DNA of 64,000 bases from Teredinibacter haidensis (lineage in GTDB: Bacteria; Pseudomonadota; Gammaproteobacteria; Pseudomonadales; Cellvibrionaceae): assembly GCF_014211975.1 (NCBI RefSeq), contig NZ_CP060084.1, positions 682,001 to 746,000 of the forward strand. Reading direction: 5' to 3'. The position numbers and the translations under genes are program-made. The notes beneath the pieces were generated by a model. That model did no database searches. It saw only the letters and a list, made by a program, of their open reading frames with translations, and was not told where the DNA came from. The first letter of the stretch is position 1, and the number at the start of each line of letters is the position of its first letter. Shown here piece by piece: positions 43,093-51,616 of this stretch.

Positions 43093-46000
43093 ATGACGAC
43101 GCATGACGAAAAGCCTCTGGGTATTTCCGGACGCATTGCAAAAGCCTTTCTTACTTCCGAGATAACACCCTTGCTGGCGTTAACCGGATTTTTGTTGGGA
43201 ATGTTCGCGGTAGTGGTAACGCCACGGGAAGAAGAGCCTCAGATTAACGTAACCTTTGCCAATGTGTTTATTCCGTTCCCCGGGGCGACCGCGAAGGAAG
43301 TGGAATCGTTGGTCACTACGCCGGCCGAGCAAATCGTGTCGGAAATACAAGGTGTTAAGCACGTTTACTCGGCGTCTTCACCGGGTATGGCGGCATTAAC
43401 GGTTCGTTTCACCGTGGGCGAGCCGCGTACAGAGGCGATTGTACGTCTGTATAACGCCTTTTATTCCAATCAGGATGCGTGGTCACAAAATCTCGGTGTT
43501 GGGCAGCCGCTGATCAAGCCAAAAGGCATTGACGATGTACCTGTTGTTTCCGGAACTCTGTGGAGTAAAAACCCGGATTTTACCGCTGCAGACCTGTTGA
43601 AAGTTGCGCACTCTATGGAGGCCGAGCTGCAGCGTGTTCCCGGTACCCGGGATATCGAAACTATTGGCGGGCACGCCAGTATTGTGCGGGTGAATTTCGA
43701 TCCTGCTCGACTTTCGGCTTACGGTTTAGCTCTGGATGATATTCGCCTTAGCCTCGCTGCCGCCAATGCCTCGGCCGATGCCGGCAGCCTGGTGAACAGC
43801 AATACGGAAATTCAAGTGCAGGCCGGAAATTTTCTGACCTCCCCTCAAGAGGTCGGCGAGCTCGTGGTTGGTGTGGTGAATAATGCACCGGTTTTTCTGC
43901 GCGATGTGGCCGAGGTTTCTTTAAGTGCTGAGACAGCAAAAACCTATGTCAATTACGGTATAGGTTCTGCTCACGATGACGTTCCGGGGCGCTACCCAGC
44001 TGTGACGCTTTCCGTTTCCAAAAAGCCGGGTGAAAACGCGGTGGATGTCGCCAATGCGGTGATTGAACGCTTTGATCAAATGAAGGGTGTTTATTTTCCC
44101 GATGGTGTCGAGGCGACGGTAACCCGCAATTATGGCGCGACGGCTGAGGAAAAAGCGCAAACGCTGATCAAAAAGCTGATTTTTGCCACCTTGTCAGTAA
44201 TTGTTTTGGTGCTGTTTGTATTGGGGCGGCGAGAGGCGATTGTTGTGGGTGCCGCGGTGGTGGTAACTCTGGCGATAACCCTGTTTGCTTCGTGGGCCTG
44301 GGGTTTTACGCTCAACCGCGTATCTCTATTTGCGTTGATTTTCTCTATCGGCATTCTGGTAGATGACGCCATCGTGGTGGTGGAAAATATTCATCGGCAT
44401 ATGAGCTTAGGTGGAAAAACACTTAAAGAGTCTATTCCCTATGCCGTAGACGAGGTGGGTGGGCCGACCATTCTTGCTACATTTACGGTTATTGCAGCAT
44501 TGCTTCCGATGGCGTTTGTGACGGGTTTAATGGGCCCTTATATGCGCCCGATTCCAATTAATGCCTCAACCGGTATGTTGATATCTTTGGCGGTTGCCTT
44601 TGTGGTGACTCCCTGGCTGTATCTACGCCTGTTTAAACACCACGAGCCGGCTACAGGTGATCATCACGAAGAACATGGGCACAGAGGAAAATTACACGCT
44701 TTCTTTTATCGTATGCTAACGCCCTTTTTAAATGGCATTGACGGGCGAAAAAACCGCGTATTTCTTCTGTTTGCTATTCTCGCATTAATTGCTATTTCCC
44801 TGAGCCTTGCCGTTACGCAATCCGTGATTATGAAAATGCTGCCATTCGACAATAAAAGCGAATTTCAGCTGATTGTGGATATGCCGGAAGGTACGCCGTT
44901 GGAAGAAACACATCGTGTGTTGCAGGCCCTGGCAGATGATCTGGAAGCTCTGCCGGAATTGCGTGATTATCAGTTATACGCGGGTACTGCGGCACCGATT
45001 AATTTTAACGGACTCGTGCGACAATATTATTTGCGCAGCGAACCGCACATGGGTGATATACAAGTAAACCTAGCGCATAAAAAAGATCGCTCCCGAAAAA
45101 GTCATGATATTGCCTTGCACGCTCGAGCGTTGATCGCCGAAACGGCGCGTGAAAATAAGGCGAATGTAAAAGTGGTGGAGATGCCACCCGGACCACCCGT
45201 TATGGCACCATTAGTAGCGGAAATTTATGGTCTGGATTATCTGCGTCAAATGAACGTAGCGAACGAAGTTCGTAAGGTTTTTGAGTCCACCGACGATGTG
45301 GTTGATGTGGACGATACTATCGAGGCCCAGCAGGAGAAGTGGGTGCTGGTTGTCGATCGTGCACGTGCAGCTAAAATGGGCGTTAGCCAACAAACGATTA
45401 TTTCCGATATTGCTGCCGCTTTGCGGGGCGAAGATATTTCTTTCTTGCACGATGAGCACGCGCGCGTGGCCATTCCTGTACGCTTGGAATTACCCGCCAT
45501 GGCTAAGGGGGATTTATTGGCGCTGCAGAACTTACGTGTTAAATCCCGAAACGGTTCGCTTGTTGCCTTATCTGAAGTGACGCGTGTTCAAAAACAATTA
45601 CGTGACCAAACCATTTACCACAAAGATTTATTACCCGTTGTCTATGTTTTGGGTGATGCGGCGGGCGTTACCGACAGTCCACTCTATGGTTTGGCTAGTA
45701 TTGCTTCCGTGTTGGGTGAAAGCCCGGTAGATGGTTCCATTATCGAGCAGTTTTATATACAGCAACCGGAAAATCCCTACAGCTGGAGTATGAAGTGGGA
45801 CGGTGAGTGGCAAGTTACTTACGAAACCTTCCGCGATATGGGTATAGCCTACTCCATCGGCCTGATCATGATTTATTTGTTGGTCGTCGCACAATTTCGT
45901 TCCTACTCAACACCGCTCATTATTATGGCTCCTATCCCTTTAACCATTATTGGCATAATGCCGGGCCACGCTTTATTAGGGCAGCAATTTACGGCACCGT

Positions 46001-46323
46001 CTATGATAGGAATGATTGCCCTCGCGGGTATTATTGTGCGCAATTCGATTCTGCTTGTGGACTTTATTCAGCAGGAAATTGCACGGGGTATAAGCTTGCA
46101 ACAGGCGACGGTCGACGCGGCGGCAGTAAGGTCTATTCCCATTGCACTAACCGCTGTGGCGGCGATGATGGGAGGCTTCTTTATTCTGGATGATCCTATT
46201 TTCGGTGGCTTAGCGGTTTCACTGATATTTGGCTTGCTGGTATCCACGGTTTTAACCTTGTTGGTTATCCCGGTTGTGTACTACGCTTATGAATACCAGC
46301 AGGAGCCCACCTCCTTGCGTTAA
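43093..46323 (+). CDS. RND multidrug-type efflux permease
   Basis: The protein has 1076 aa, the full length of the HAE1/AcrB-like class. Twelve membrane helices and two large periplasmic loops are present. In helix 4, FALIFSIGILVDDAIVVVENIHRH carries the proton-relay Asp pair; the C-terminal half has MIGMIALAGIIVRNSILLVDFI. It is translated from GGAG 13 bp after the adaptor. Substrate unknown. With an ArsR sensor in the operon, a metal or oxidised-sulfur stress response is possible. Confidence 0.93.
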   Translation: MTTHDEKPLGISGRIAKAFLTSEITPLLALTGFLLGMFAVVVTPREEEPQINVTFANVFIPFPGATAKEVESLVTTPAEQIVSEIQGVKHVYSASSPGMAALTVRFTVGEPRTEAIVRLYNAFYSNQDAWSQNLGVGQPLIKPKGIDDVPVVSGTLWSKNPDFTAADLLKVAHSMEAELQRVPGTRDIETIGGHASIVRVNFDPARLSAYGLALDDIRLSLAAANASADAGSLVNSNTEIQVQAGNFLTSPQEVGELVVGVVNNAPVFLRDVAEVSLSAETAKTYVNYGIGSAHDDVPGRYPAVTLSVSKKPGENAVDVANAVIERFDQMKGVYFPDGVEATVTRNYGATAEEKAQTLIKKLIFATLSVIVLVLFVLGRREAIVVGAAVVVTLAITLFASWAWGFTLNRVSLFALIFSIGILVDDAIVVVENIHRHMSLGGKTLKESIPYAVDEVGGPTILATFTVIAALLPMAFVTGLMGPYMRPIPINASTGMLISLAVAFVVTPWLYLRLFKHHEPATGDHHEEHGHRGKLHAFFYRMLTPFLNGIDGRKNRVFLLFAILALIAISLSLAVTQSVIMKMLPFDNKSEFQLIVDMPEGTPLEETHRVLQALADDLEALPELRDYQLYAGTAAPINFNGLVRQYYLRSEPHMGDIQVNLAHKKDRSRKSHDIALHARALIAETARENKANVKVVEMPPGPPVMAPLVAEIYGLDYLRQMNVANEVRKVFESTDDVVDVDDTIEAQQEKWVLVVDRARAAKMGVSQQTIISDIAAALRGEDISFLHDEHARVAIPVRLELPAMAKGDLLALQNLRVKSRNGSLVALSEVTRVQKQLRDQTIYHKDLLPVVYVLGDAAGVTDSPLYGLASIASVLGESPVDGSIIEQFYIQQPENPYSWSMKWDGEWQVTYETFRDMGIAYSIGLIMIYLLVVAQFRSYSTPLIIMAPIPLTIIGIMPGHALLGQQFTAPSMIGMIALAGIIVRNSILLVDFIQQEIARGISLQQATVDAAAVRSIPIALTAVAAMMGGFFILDDPIFGGLAVSLIFGLLVSTVLTLLVIPVVYYAYEYQQEPTSLR

Positions 46324-46355
46324 TTATACCATACGAAATTTAGGGGTTCTCAACC

Positions 46356-48413
46356 ATGGGCCGAAAGGGACATGTTAAAGGCCAGTTTGCGCCTCTAATT
46401 CTGTTAGCCACATTATCTACGAGTTATGCCGATCTTGAGCTTTACGACCTTTCGTTAGAAGATCTTTTAGAGTTAAAAATCACGTCGGCATCAAAATTCT
46501 CGAATACTGTTCGAGATATCCCTGCATCCGTCACGGTTATTACGCGCGATGATATCAGCCTTATGGGTTACAGTTCTTTAGAGGAACTGCTCATTAATAT
46601 TCCTGGCTTCTATCATGTTGATACCTACGAAGATTTTCAGATCGGTGTTCGAGGCACCGTGGGTGGATCGTTGGCTTTCCTCGTAAATGGTATACTGCAA
46701 CACCCCACCCGCATTAAAACACTGTCCACTCCCGATCGTTCCCGCACTAATATTCCCATTGACTCCATCGATCGTATTGAAGTTGTTCGTGGACCCTCGT
46801 CGGTTATTTATGGTAACAATGCTTTTTTTGGCAGTATCAATATTGTTACCAATAATCATGAAGTACAGGGAAGTAAAGTATCAGCCAGTATTGGTGATAA
46901 CGGTTACAAAAAAGCGTTTGCGCGCCTCGCGCAAACGTCCGTAAGTGGATACTCCGTATTGAATCTTGGGGGAGTTGAGAGTAACGGTATTGGTGGTAAT
47001 TTAGCGGAGGTTATGAGCGAGGCTCAGCTAAATCACCCACTGATGCAGCCGGGTATGTACCAGCAGTTAGATGGCACTCTACAATCAAAAGCTTTTAATG
47101 CGGATTTAACCGGCGCCGCTGATAATATTGAATATGGTTTTCGCTATTCAGAAAGGGACTATGGATTTTATGCACTCTTTCCCGGTTTTGGCGATGGCAA
47201 CCAACTGGAATTGAAAACCTGGAATGCCCACCTTGGGCATGCTTTCCCTCTTAACGACAGTATCGAAACAAAGCTCGGCGCTACGTTAAGTAGTGAAAGC
47301 TATTTCGTTGCCCCAGATTTTATTATTCCCAGCGTACGCGGTTACCAGTACCAAAGCAGTAATCGAATGGATATCGAAGGGTTATTGACAGGCGAGAAGA
47401 GTAATGATTTTGGTTGGGTATTAGGCGCCAATTATAGCCAGTTAAGTGATATTAAAAACGATGGCGACCTTAGCGAAATTGGTTTTTATAATTTGGCTGA
47501 AACGGACAAAGTTGAAAGCTCGGCTTTATTTACAAACGTAACCTACGAATTCTCTCCGTTTTTACATATTGAAGGTGGTTTCCGATTGACACGTATTGGC
47601 GACTATAGTGCAAGTTTTACTTCGTTAAACGAGGGGGGCGATAAAATTTCGCGAGAGCAAAGAGTCTTGTCGCGAACTGATGATGCGGTAAAGTTGTCGG
47701 GTATTTGGGCGTTTGCGTCACAGGATTTCCTTAAATTTCTTTACAGTACTGCCACTCAAGATAATAGCTCTATCGAACTGGTCGAGCCTGAACATATTCG
47801 TTCGTATGAGTTGAATTACTTACATGCAGGTAAAAAAAACACGGTTTCGATAAGCCTGTTTGATAACGACATTCAAAAGGTTAGGCGGCGTATTTTACGC
47901 TACGATGCAGGGGGGGTTAACGAGACCGTCGATAATCAGTCTCAATGGAAAACTCAAGGAGTCGAGTTTATTTTAACATTCCGCCCGAACAGCCGTCTGA
48001 CAACTGAGCTTAGTGGTGTTTACCAAGAGAGCGACGATGCCGCGGTGGATGGTTTGTCCGTGGGGTATTCCCCTAATCATCAGCTGAAGTTCAAGATGGG
48101 GTACGGGTGGAGTGAATGGAAAGCCAGCAGCTCAGTGGTTTGTACCGGAGAGATGTACACAACTTACCGTCTGGATTACCAACATCTCACGCCGGAGGTG
48201 CAGTACCTCGGTCAACCGGTAGATGGGTATACCTTAGTGAACAGCAATCTTCGTTATCAGAAAAACAATAGTTTATGGTATTTGAACCTTCATGCTTTTA
48301 ACTTGCTCGATAGCGACATACGTTATCCCGCAAATGAGTTGGCCAATTTTGAATACGGCGCTTTTGGGCCTGCTCGACAAATAACCCTTACCTTGGGTAT
48401 GGATTTCGAATAG
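46356..48413 (+). CDS. TonB-dependent receptor
   Basis: The protein has 685 aa. A signal peptide (LILLATLSTSYA) is followed by a plug domain (ASKFSNTVRDIPASVTVITRDDISLMGYSSLEELLINIPGF, then RIEVVRGPSSVIYGNNAFFGSINIVT) and a 22-strand beta-barrel ending in the aromatic TLGMDFE. Ligand not evident; short plug and barrel without a sugar-type CTE suit a small ligand or iron/copper uptake. It is the last gene of the operon with the RND pump, 32 bp after it, an unusual partnership. Confidence 0.9.
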   Translation: MGRKGHVKGQFAPLILLATLSTSYADLELYDLSLEDLLELKITSASKFSNTVRDIPASVTVITRDDISLMGYSSLEELLINIPGFYHVDTYEDFQIGVRGTVGGSLAFLVNGILQHPTRIKTLSTPDRSRTNIPIDSIDRIEVVRGPSSVIYGNNAFFGSINIVTNNHEVQGSKVSASIGDNGYKKAFARLAQTSVSGYSVLNLGGVESNGIGGNLAEVMSEAQLNHPLMQPGMYQQLDGTLQSKAFNADLTGAADNIEYGFRYSERDYGFYALFPGFGDGNQLELKTWNAHLGHAFPLNDSIETKLGATLSSESYFVAPDFIIPSVRGYQYQSSNRMDIEGLLTGEKSNDFGWVLGANYSQLSDIKNDGDLSEIGFYNLAETDKVESSALFTNVTYEFSPFLHIEGGFRLTRIGDYSASFTSLNEGGDKISREQRVLSRTDDAVKLSGIWAFASQDFLKFLYSTATQDNSSIELVEPEHIRSYELNYLHAGKKNTVSISLFDNDIQKVRRRILRYDAGGVNETVDNQSQWKTQGVEFILTFRPNSRLTTELSGVYQESDDAAVDGLSVGYSPNHQLKFKMGYGWSEWKASSSVVCTGEMYTTYRLDYQHLTPEVQYLGQPVDGYTLVNSNLRYQKNNSLWYLNLHAFNLLDSDIRYPANELANFEYGAFGPARQITLTLGMDFE

Positions 48414-48420
48414 CAAAAAA

Positions 48421-48437
48421 AGCCGTGGTAATCACGG
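48421..48437. terminator. Weak hairpin after the TonB receptor gene
   Basis: GCCGTGGTAATCACGGC lies 8 bp after the stop, preceded by a run of A. There is no T-run on the plus strand, so if it works as an intrinsic terminator it is for the minus strand. Confidence 0.35.
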
Positions 48438-48785
48438 CCAGTAACATGCGGAAGCTGCTTCAAGGCTTATACATAAATATGTAGGCCGTAATTCCTCAAG
48501 ACTTCTATCGGAACAGAAACAGCCTGAAAATATTAGGTTTTTTTTGTGCTGAATAGAAGTGAAAAACCATAATGATAACTATAGCGGCATACTATATCGG
48601 ATCTCATGCTTCAGACTGATTGTGTTCATACTGGAAAAAAGTACACAATTGTTGGATATTGAACGTTCAAATATAAGCATAAGTATTCATGTACGCAGGT
48701 TACATTCTGGTTTGTTCGAAAAACTGGGGTAAATAATAATAAAAGCAGCAAATAGCTGTATATATTGCCGGGAGGCCTATTCGTT

Positions 48786-50009
48786 TTGGATAGTGTACTT
48801 TTCAATATTCACGATGTCGTTTTATTGACGACGGTTTATCAATGCGCTGCACTGGCAGTTGTACTGTTTATTGCTGCACCGCAACAGCGCCTGTCTAATG
48901 TTTTTTTGATCGGATTCCTAGTCGCTAATGCCGTGGTACCGCTTGATACTCTAATAAACTTTGGTGCCGCGTTCAGGGGCTGGGCAATTGTAAACCTGCC
49001 CGACTGGTTCTATGTCTTCGAGATGGGGTACTGGCTACAGGGGCCTATACTATTGTGGTATTTACGCTCCCGTTTCTACAAAAATTATTGTTTGAGATTT
49101 GTTGATCTATTCTATCTAGCACCATTTTTCCTGTTTGTCTTACATCAGCTGTTGTCTTACCACGTGTTGCCGACCAGCGTAAAAGTTGAGATTCAGCAGA
49201 GTTATAGCCTGTTTTCTGAAAAATCGATTATCTTTTTCTTCGTGACTCTGGCACGCGAGCTGCTGCGTTTGTATTTCGGTGTTTTGTGTGTGCTTGAGTT
49301 GCGACACTATGTGAGTACGCTTGATACCGGTTTTCAGAGTTCACATAAAGAAATGCTGCGTTGGTTGAAGTTGGGCGTGTACAGCTTTGTTGGTTTGTGG
49401 GGTTGGGCTTGTGTTCTCGCGGTAGGTATTATCGTGAACGTGCAGTTTAGTGAAGTCGTTCCGATTGGCTCGATGGGGCTGGCGGCCAATTATGCTACCT
49501 GTTTATTGTTAAGTGGCTATGTGATTTTGCTTGGAAGGGCGGGCGCGACAAAAATTGAGTGGCCGCAGATCTCCTACCGCTCTTCGTTGAGCCTTCGTCT
49601 AGCGGGCGTAGCTGAAGAGGGCTCCAATGTAGAGCCGAAAGAGTCCTTGCCAGGGGTAAATCTAGAGTATGTACATCGTCTCGACGCTTTAGTCAAAGAG
49701 GGGGAGATATACTTAGAGCCATCGCTTACATTGGAAATGTTGGCTTCGAAGTTGTCCATTTCTCCACGTACACTCAGTACGATTTTAAATCGTCACTATG
49801 GTAGTAACTTTTTCGAGTTTGTTAATACCTACCGTATTGAAGAGGCGAAAAAGCTGTTGCTAAGTGATGAGTTTAGAAATGCAACAATGCTTGATATTAT
49901 GTATAAGGTGGGGTTTAAGAGTAAGGCTACCTTCAACAACTTTTTTAAGAAAATGGAGGGTATGACTCCACGGGAATTTAAGAAGGCGAATAGGGTGGTG
50001 GAAGCTTAG
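48786..50009 (+). CDS. AraC-family regulator with membrane sensor domain
   Basis: The protein has about 407 aa. The start is uncertain: TTG 48786 lies 10 bp after GGGAGG (48770-48775), while TTG 48765 lies before it. Seven hydrophobic helices fill the N-terminal 240 residues (VYQCAALAVVLFIAAPQQRLSNVFLIGF and on), a membrane sensor type common beside outer-membrane receptors. The C-terminal AraC helix-turn-helix is complete (LTLEMLASKLSISPRTLSTILNRHYGSNFFEFVNTYRIEEAKKLLL, IMYKVGFKSKATFNNFFKKMEGMTPREFKK). It may control the adjacent TonB receptor or carbohydrate genes. Confidence 0.82.
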   Translation: MDSVLFNIHDVVLLTTVYQCAALAVVLFIAAPQQRLSNVFLIGFLVANAVVPLDTLINFGAAFRGWAIVNLPDWFYVFEMGYWLQGPILLWYLRSRFYKNYCLRFVDLFYLAPFFLFVLHQLLSYHVLPTSVKVEIQQSYSLFSEKSIIFFFVTLARELLRLYFGVLCVLELRHYVSTLDTGFQSSHKEMLRWLKLGVYSFVGLWGWACVLAVGIIVNVQFSEVVPIGSMGLAANYATCLLLSGYVILLGRAGATKIEWPQISYRSSLSLRLAGVAEEGSNVEPKESLPGVNLEYVHRLDALVKEGEIYLEPSLTLEMLASKLSISPRTLSTILNRHYGSNFFEFVNTYRIEEAKKLLLSDEFRNATMLDIMYKVGFKSKATFNNFFKKMEGMTPREFKKANRVVEA

Positions 50010-50248
50010 GGATGCTCTGATTAAGTTTAGCTATATTCTGCTCGTTTGTTGGCAAGGCGCACATCTTCGTTAATGGTCATAGTTCGCCCTTACCCGAAAA
50101 TGGGTGTTTTGGCGCACGCTTCAGAATCTCCTGGGGCCCCATTTTCGCGTCGCGCCTTGTTGCAGAACAGATCTGCTCCTGCAACAAAACGCTTTAATCG
50201 TGGGGAAGTCAGGAATCTAGACTATGTTTGTACTTGATCAGCGCTTTC

Positions 50249-51430
50249 CTATTTCCACAACAGTGACGAGCTGGGCGTTACACTTTCTTGAAGCGTCTCA
50301 CGCTCATTACCTTTTCTATTCATTGTGCTTAGGTGATAGGTGCGCTCATCCAGGGTGTCAGAATAGAAATAGGCTATGAGCTTTTCATCGGGTGAATAGG
50401 TGGGCCTTTTAAAAACGTGGTCACCGGAAGTGAGCTGCTGGTTTTCCTTTTCCCCTACGGCATACTGGAAAATATGCATCCCTCCTTCGTAAACTTTTTT
50501 GTGGATGGTTTCGTCGTAATAAAATTTGTACCCAACTAAAGCGGCATACAGTAACTGTTTCCCGTTTTTGGTCCAGCTTACGCCATCCTGAGCGTGAATT
50601 CCTGAAGTCGTGATGGGCTGATCGCTTTGATCTTTCAGGTTAAAGACGCGTAATTGTCTTGAGCCGTGAAACGTCGGGCTACGAATGTAGGCGATGTGTT
50701 CCCCATTTGGCGACCAATTGAGATAACCCACTTTTTTCATAATATTGTCTTCGTCATTGGGTTTGTGATCTTGTGACGGAGCTTTTAGTGGCATGGATAG
50801 TAATACTTTGCTACGGCCAGACGATGCTTCTAGGTGGCTTATATAGGCGGTGGTGTCGTCGTTATGGGCGATAGCAATATAGTCACCGCTGGGTGACCAA
50901 TCGTAAGCGGTAATTTCTTTTGCTGTATAAATCGATTTTGGTTCACCACCACTGCGCGGCATGAGCAAAAAGCGATAGTGAGAGTCTTCTTGCAACAGGT
51001 AGCTGATCCACTGGTCATTTGGACTGAACTTGGGGGATATTTCGGTTTTTCCATGAGCGGCTATTTTAGTGGGTTCCAGCTCGCCTTTTTTTTGTAGGAA
51101 CAGGTTGTAACTATCACTGTGCTTGTTAAGGTCAATTTTAAAATTTTCTTTACGATTTGAGACAAAAAGTAAATCGCCATTATTGGCAATATCGATGTCG
51201 AGATCACGCCAGCGAGAATCATCGGTTAGTTTGTGAAGCGTTCCCTGGCCATCTAGTGCGCGAATATTGACAGAGGGGCCAATGGTTTTAACTGAAAAAT
51301 ACATTTGACTATCTTTGTTCGACGGTGCTTTTTCTATTGAGCAGCCACTTGTTAGCAGCCCTGCGATAAGTGCAGTAGTAAAAAGAATTTTTCGGGGTGT
51401 TCTGTTTGAAGTTGATCTGAGGCTAGACAT
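50249..51430 (-). CDS. TolB-like beta-propeller lipoprotein
   Basis: The protein has 393 aa. A lipoprotein signal (ILFTTALIAGLLTSGC) is followed by WD40-like/PD40 propeller blades (FSPNDQWISYLLQEDSHYRFLLMPRSGG, WSPSGDYIAIAHNDD, WSPNGEHIAYIRSP, YSPDEKLIAYFYSD), each with the SPDGxxIAY pattern. It may bind peptidoglycan- or polysaccharide-related partners at the outer membrane. It is a single gene convergent with the regulator gene. Confidence 0.8.
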   Translation of the reverse strand: MSSLRSTSNRTPRKILFTTALIAGLLTSGCSIEKAPSNKDSQMYFSVKTIGPSVNIRALDGQGTLHKLTDDSRWRDLDIDIANNGDLLFVSNRKENFKIDLNKHSDSYNLFLQKKGELEPTKIAAHGKTEISPKFSPNDQWISYLLQEDSHYRFLLMPRSGGEPKSIYTAKEITAYDWSPSGDYIAIAHNDDTTAYISHLEASSGRSKVLLSMPLKAPSQDHKPNDEDNIMKKVGYLNWSPNGEHIAYIRSPTFHGSRQLRVFNLKDQSDQPITTSGIHAQDGVSWTKNGKQLLYAALVGYKFYYDETIHKKVYEGGMHIFQYAVGEKENQQLTSGDHVFKRPTYSPDEKLIAYFYSDTLDERTYHLSTMNRKGNERETLQESVTPSSSLLWK

Positions 51431-51540
51431 AGGCTGGTAATTTTATTCTGTTGTTATTTTGTCTGCTTATGATAACGGGAATTGTACTGGGATTCATCTG
51501 TGAGACCCCTGGTCTGTGTGATTAATTTCTGAATTTACAT

Positions 51541-51572
51541 AAAAAAGCCGCAGCTTCAAGCTGCGGCTTTTA
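51541..51572. terminator. Strong terminator after the first GH6 gene
   Basis: AAAAAAGCCGCAGCTTCAAGCTGCGGCTTTT is a perfect stem with A- and T-runs. It can serve both strands; the natural user is the minus-strand GH6 gene ending at 51617. Confidence 0.85.
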
Positions 51573-51616
51573 ACAAGAGTAGTGCTTAGCTTTCACTGAG
51601 CACTAATAATATAGAC

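Noticed and set aside
50046..50237. 63-codon frame after the AraC gene
   Set aside because: No ribosome site or recognisable family. The region looks like plain intergenic DNA.
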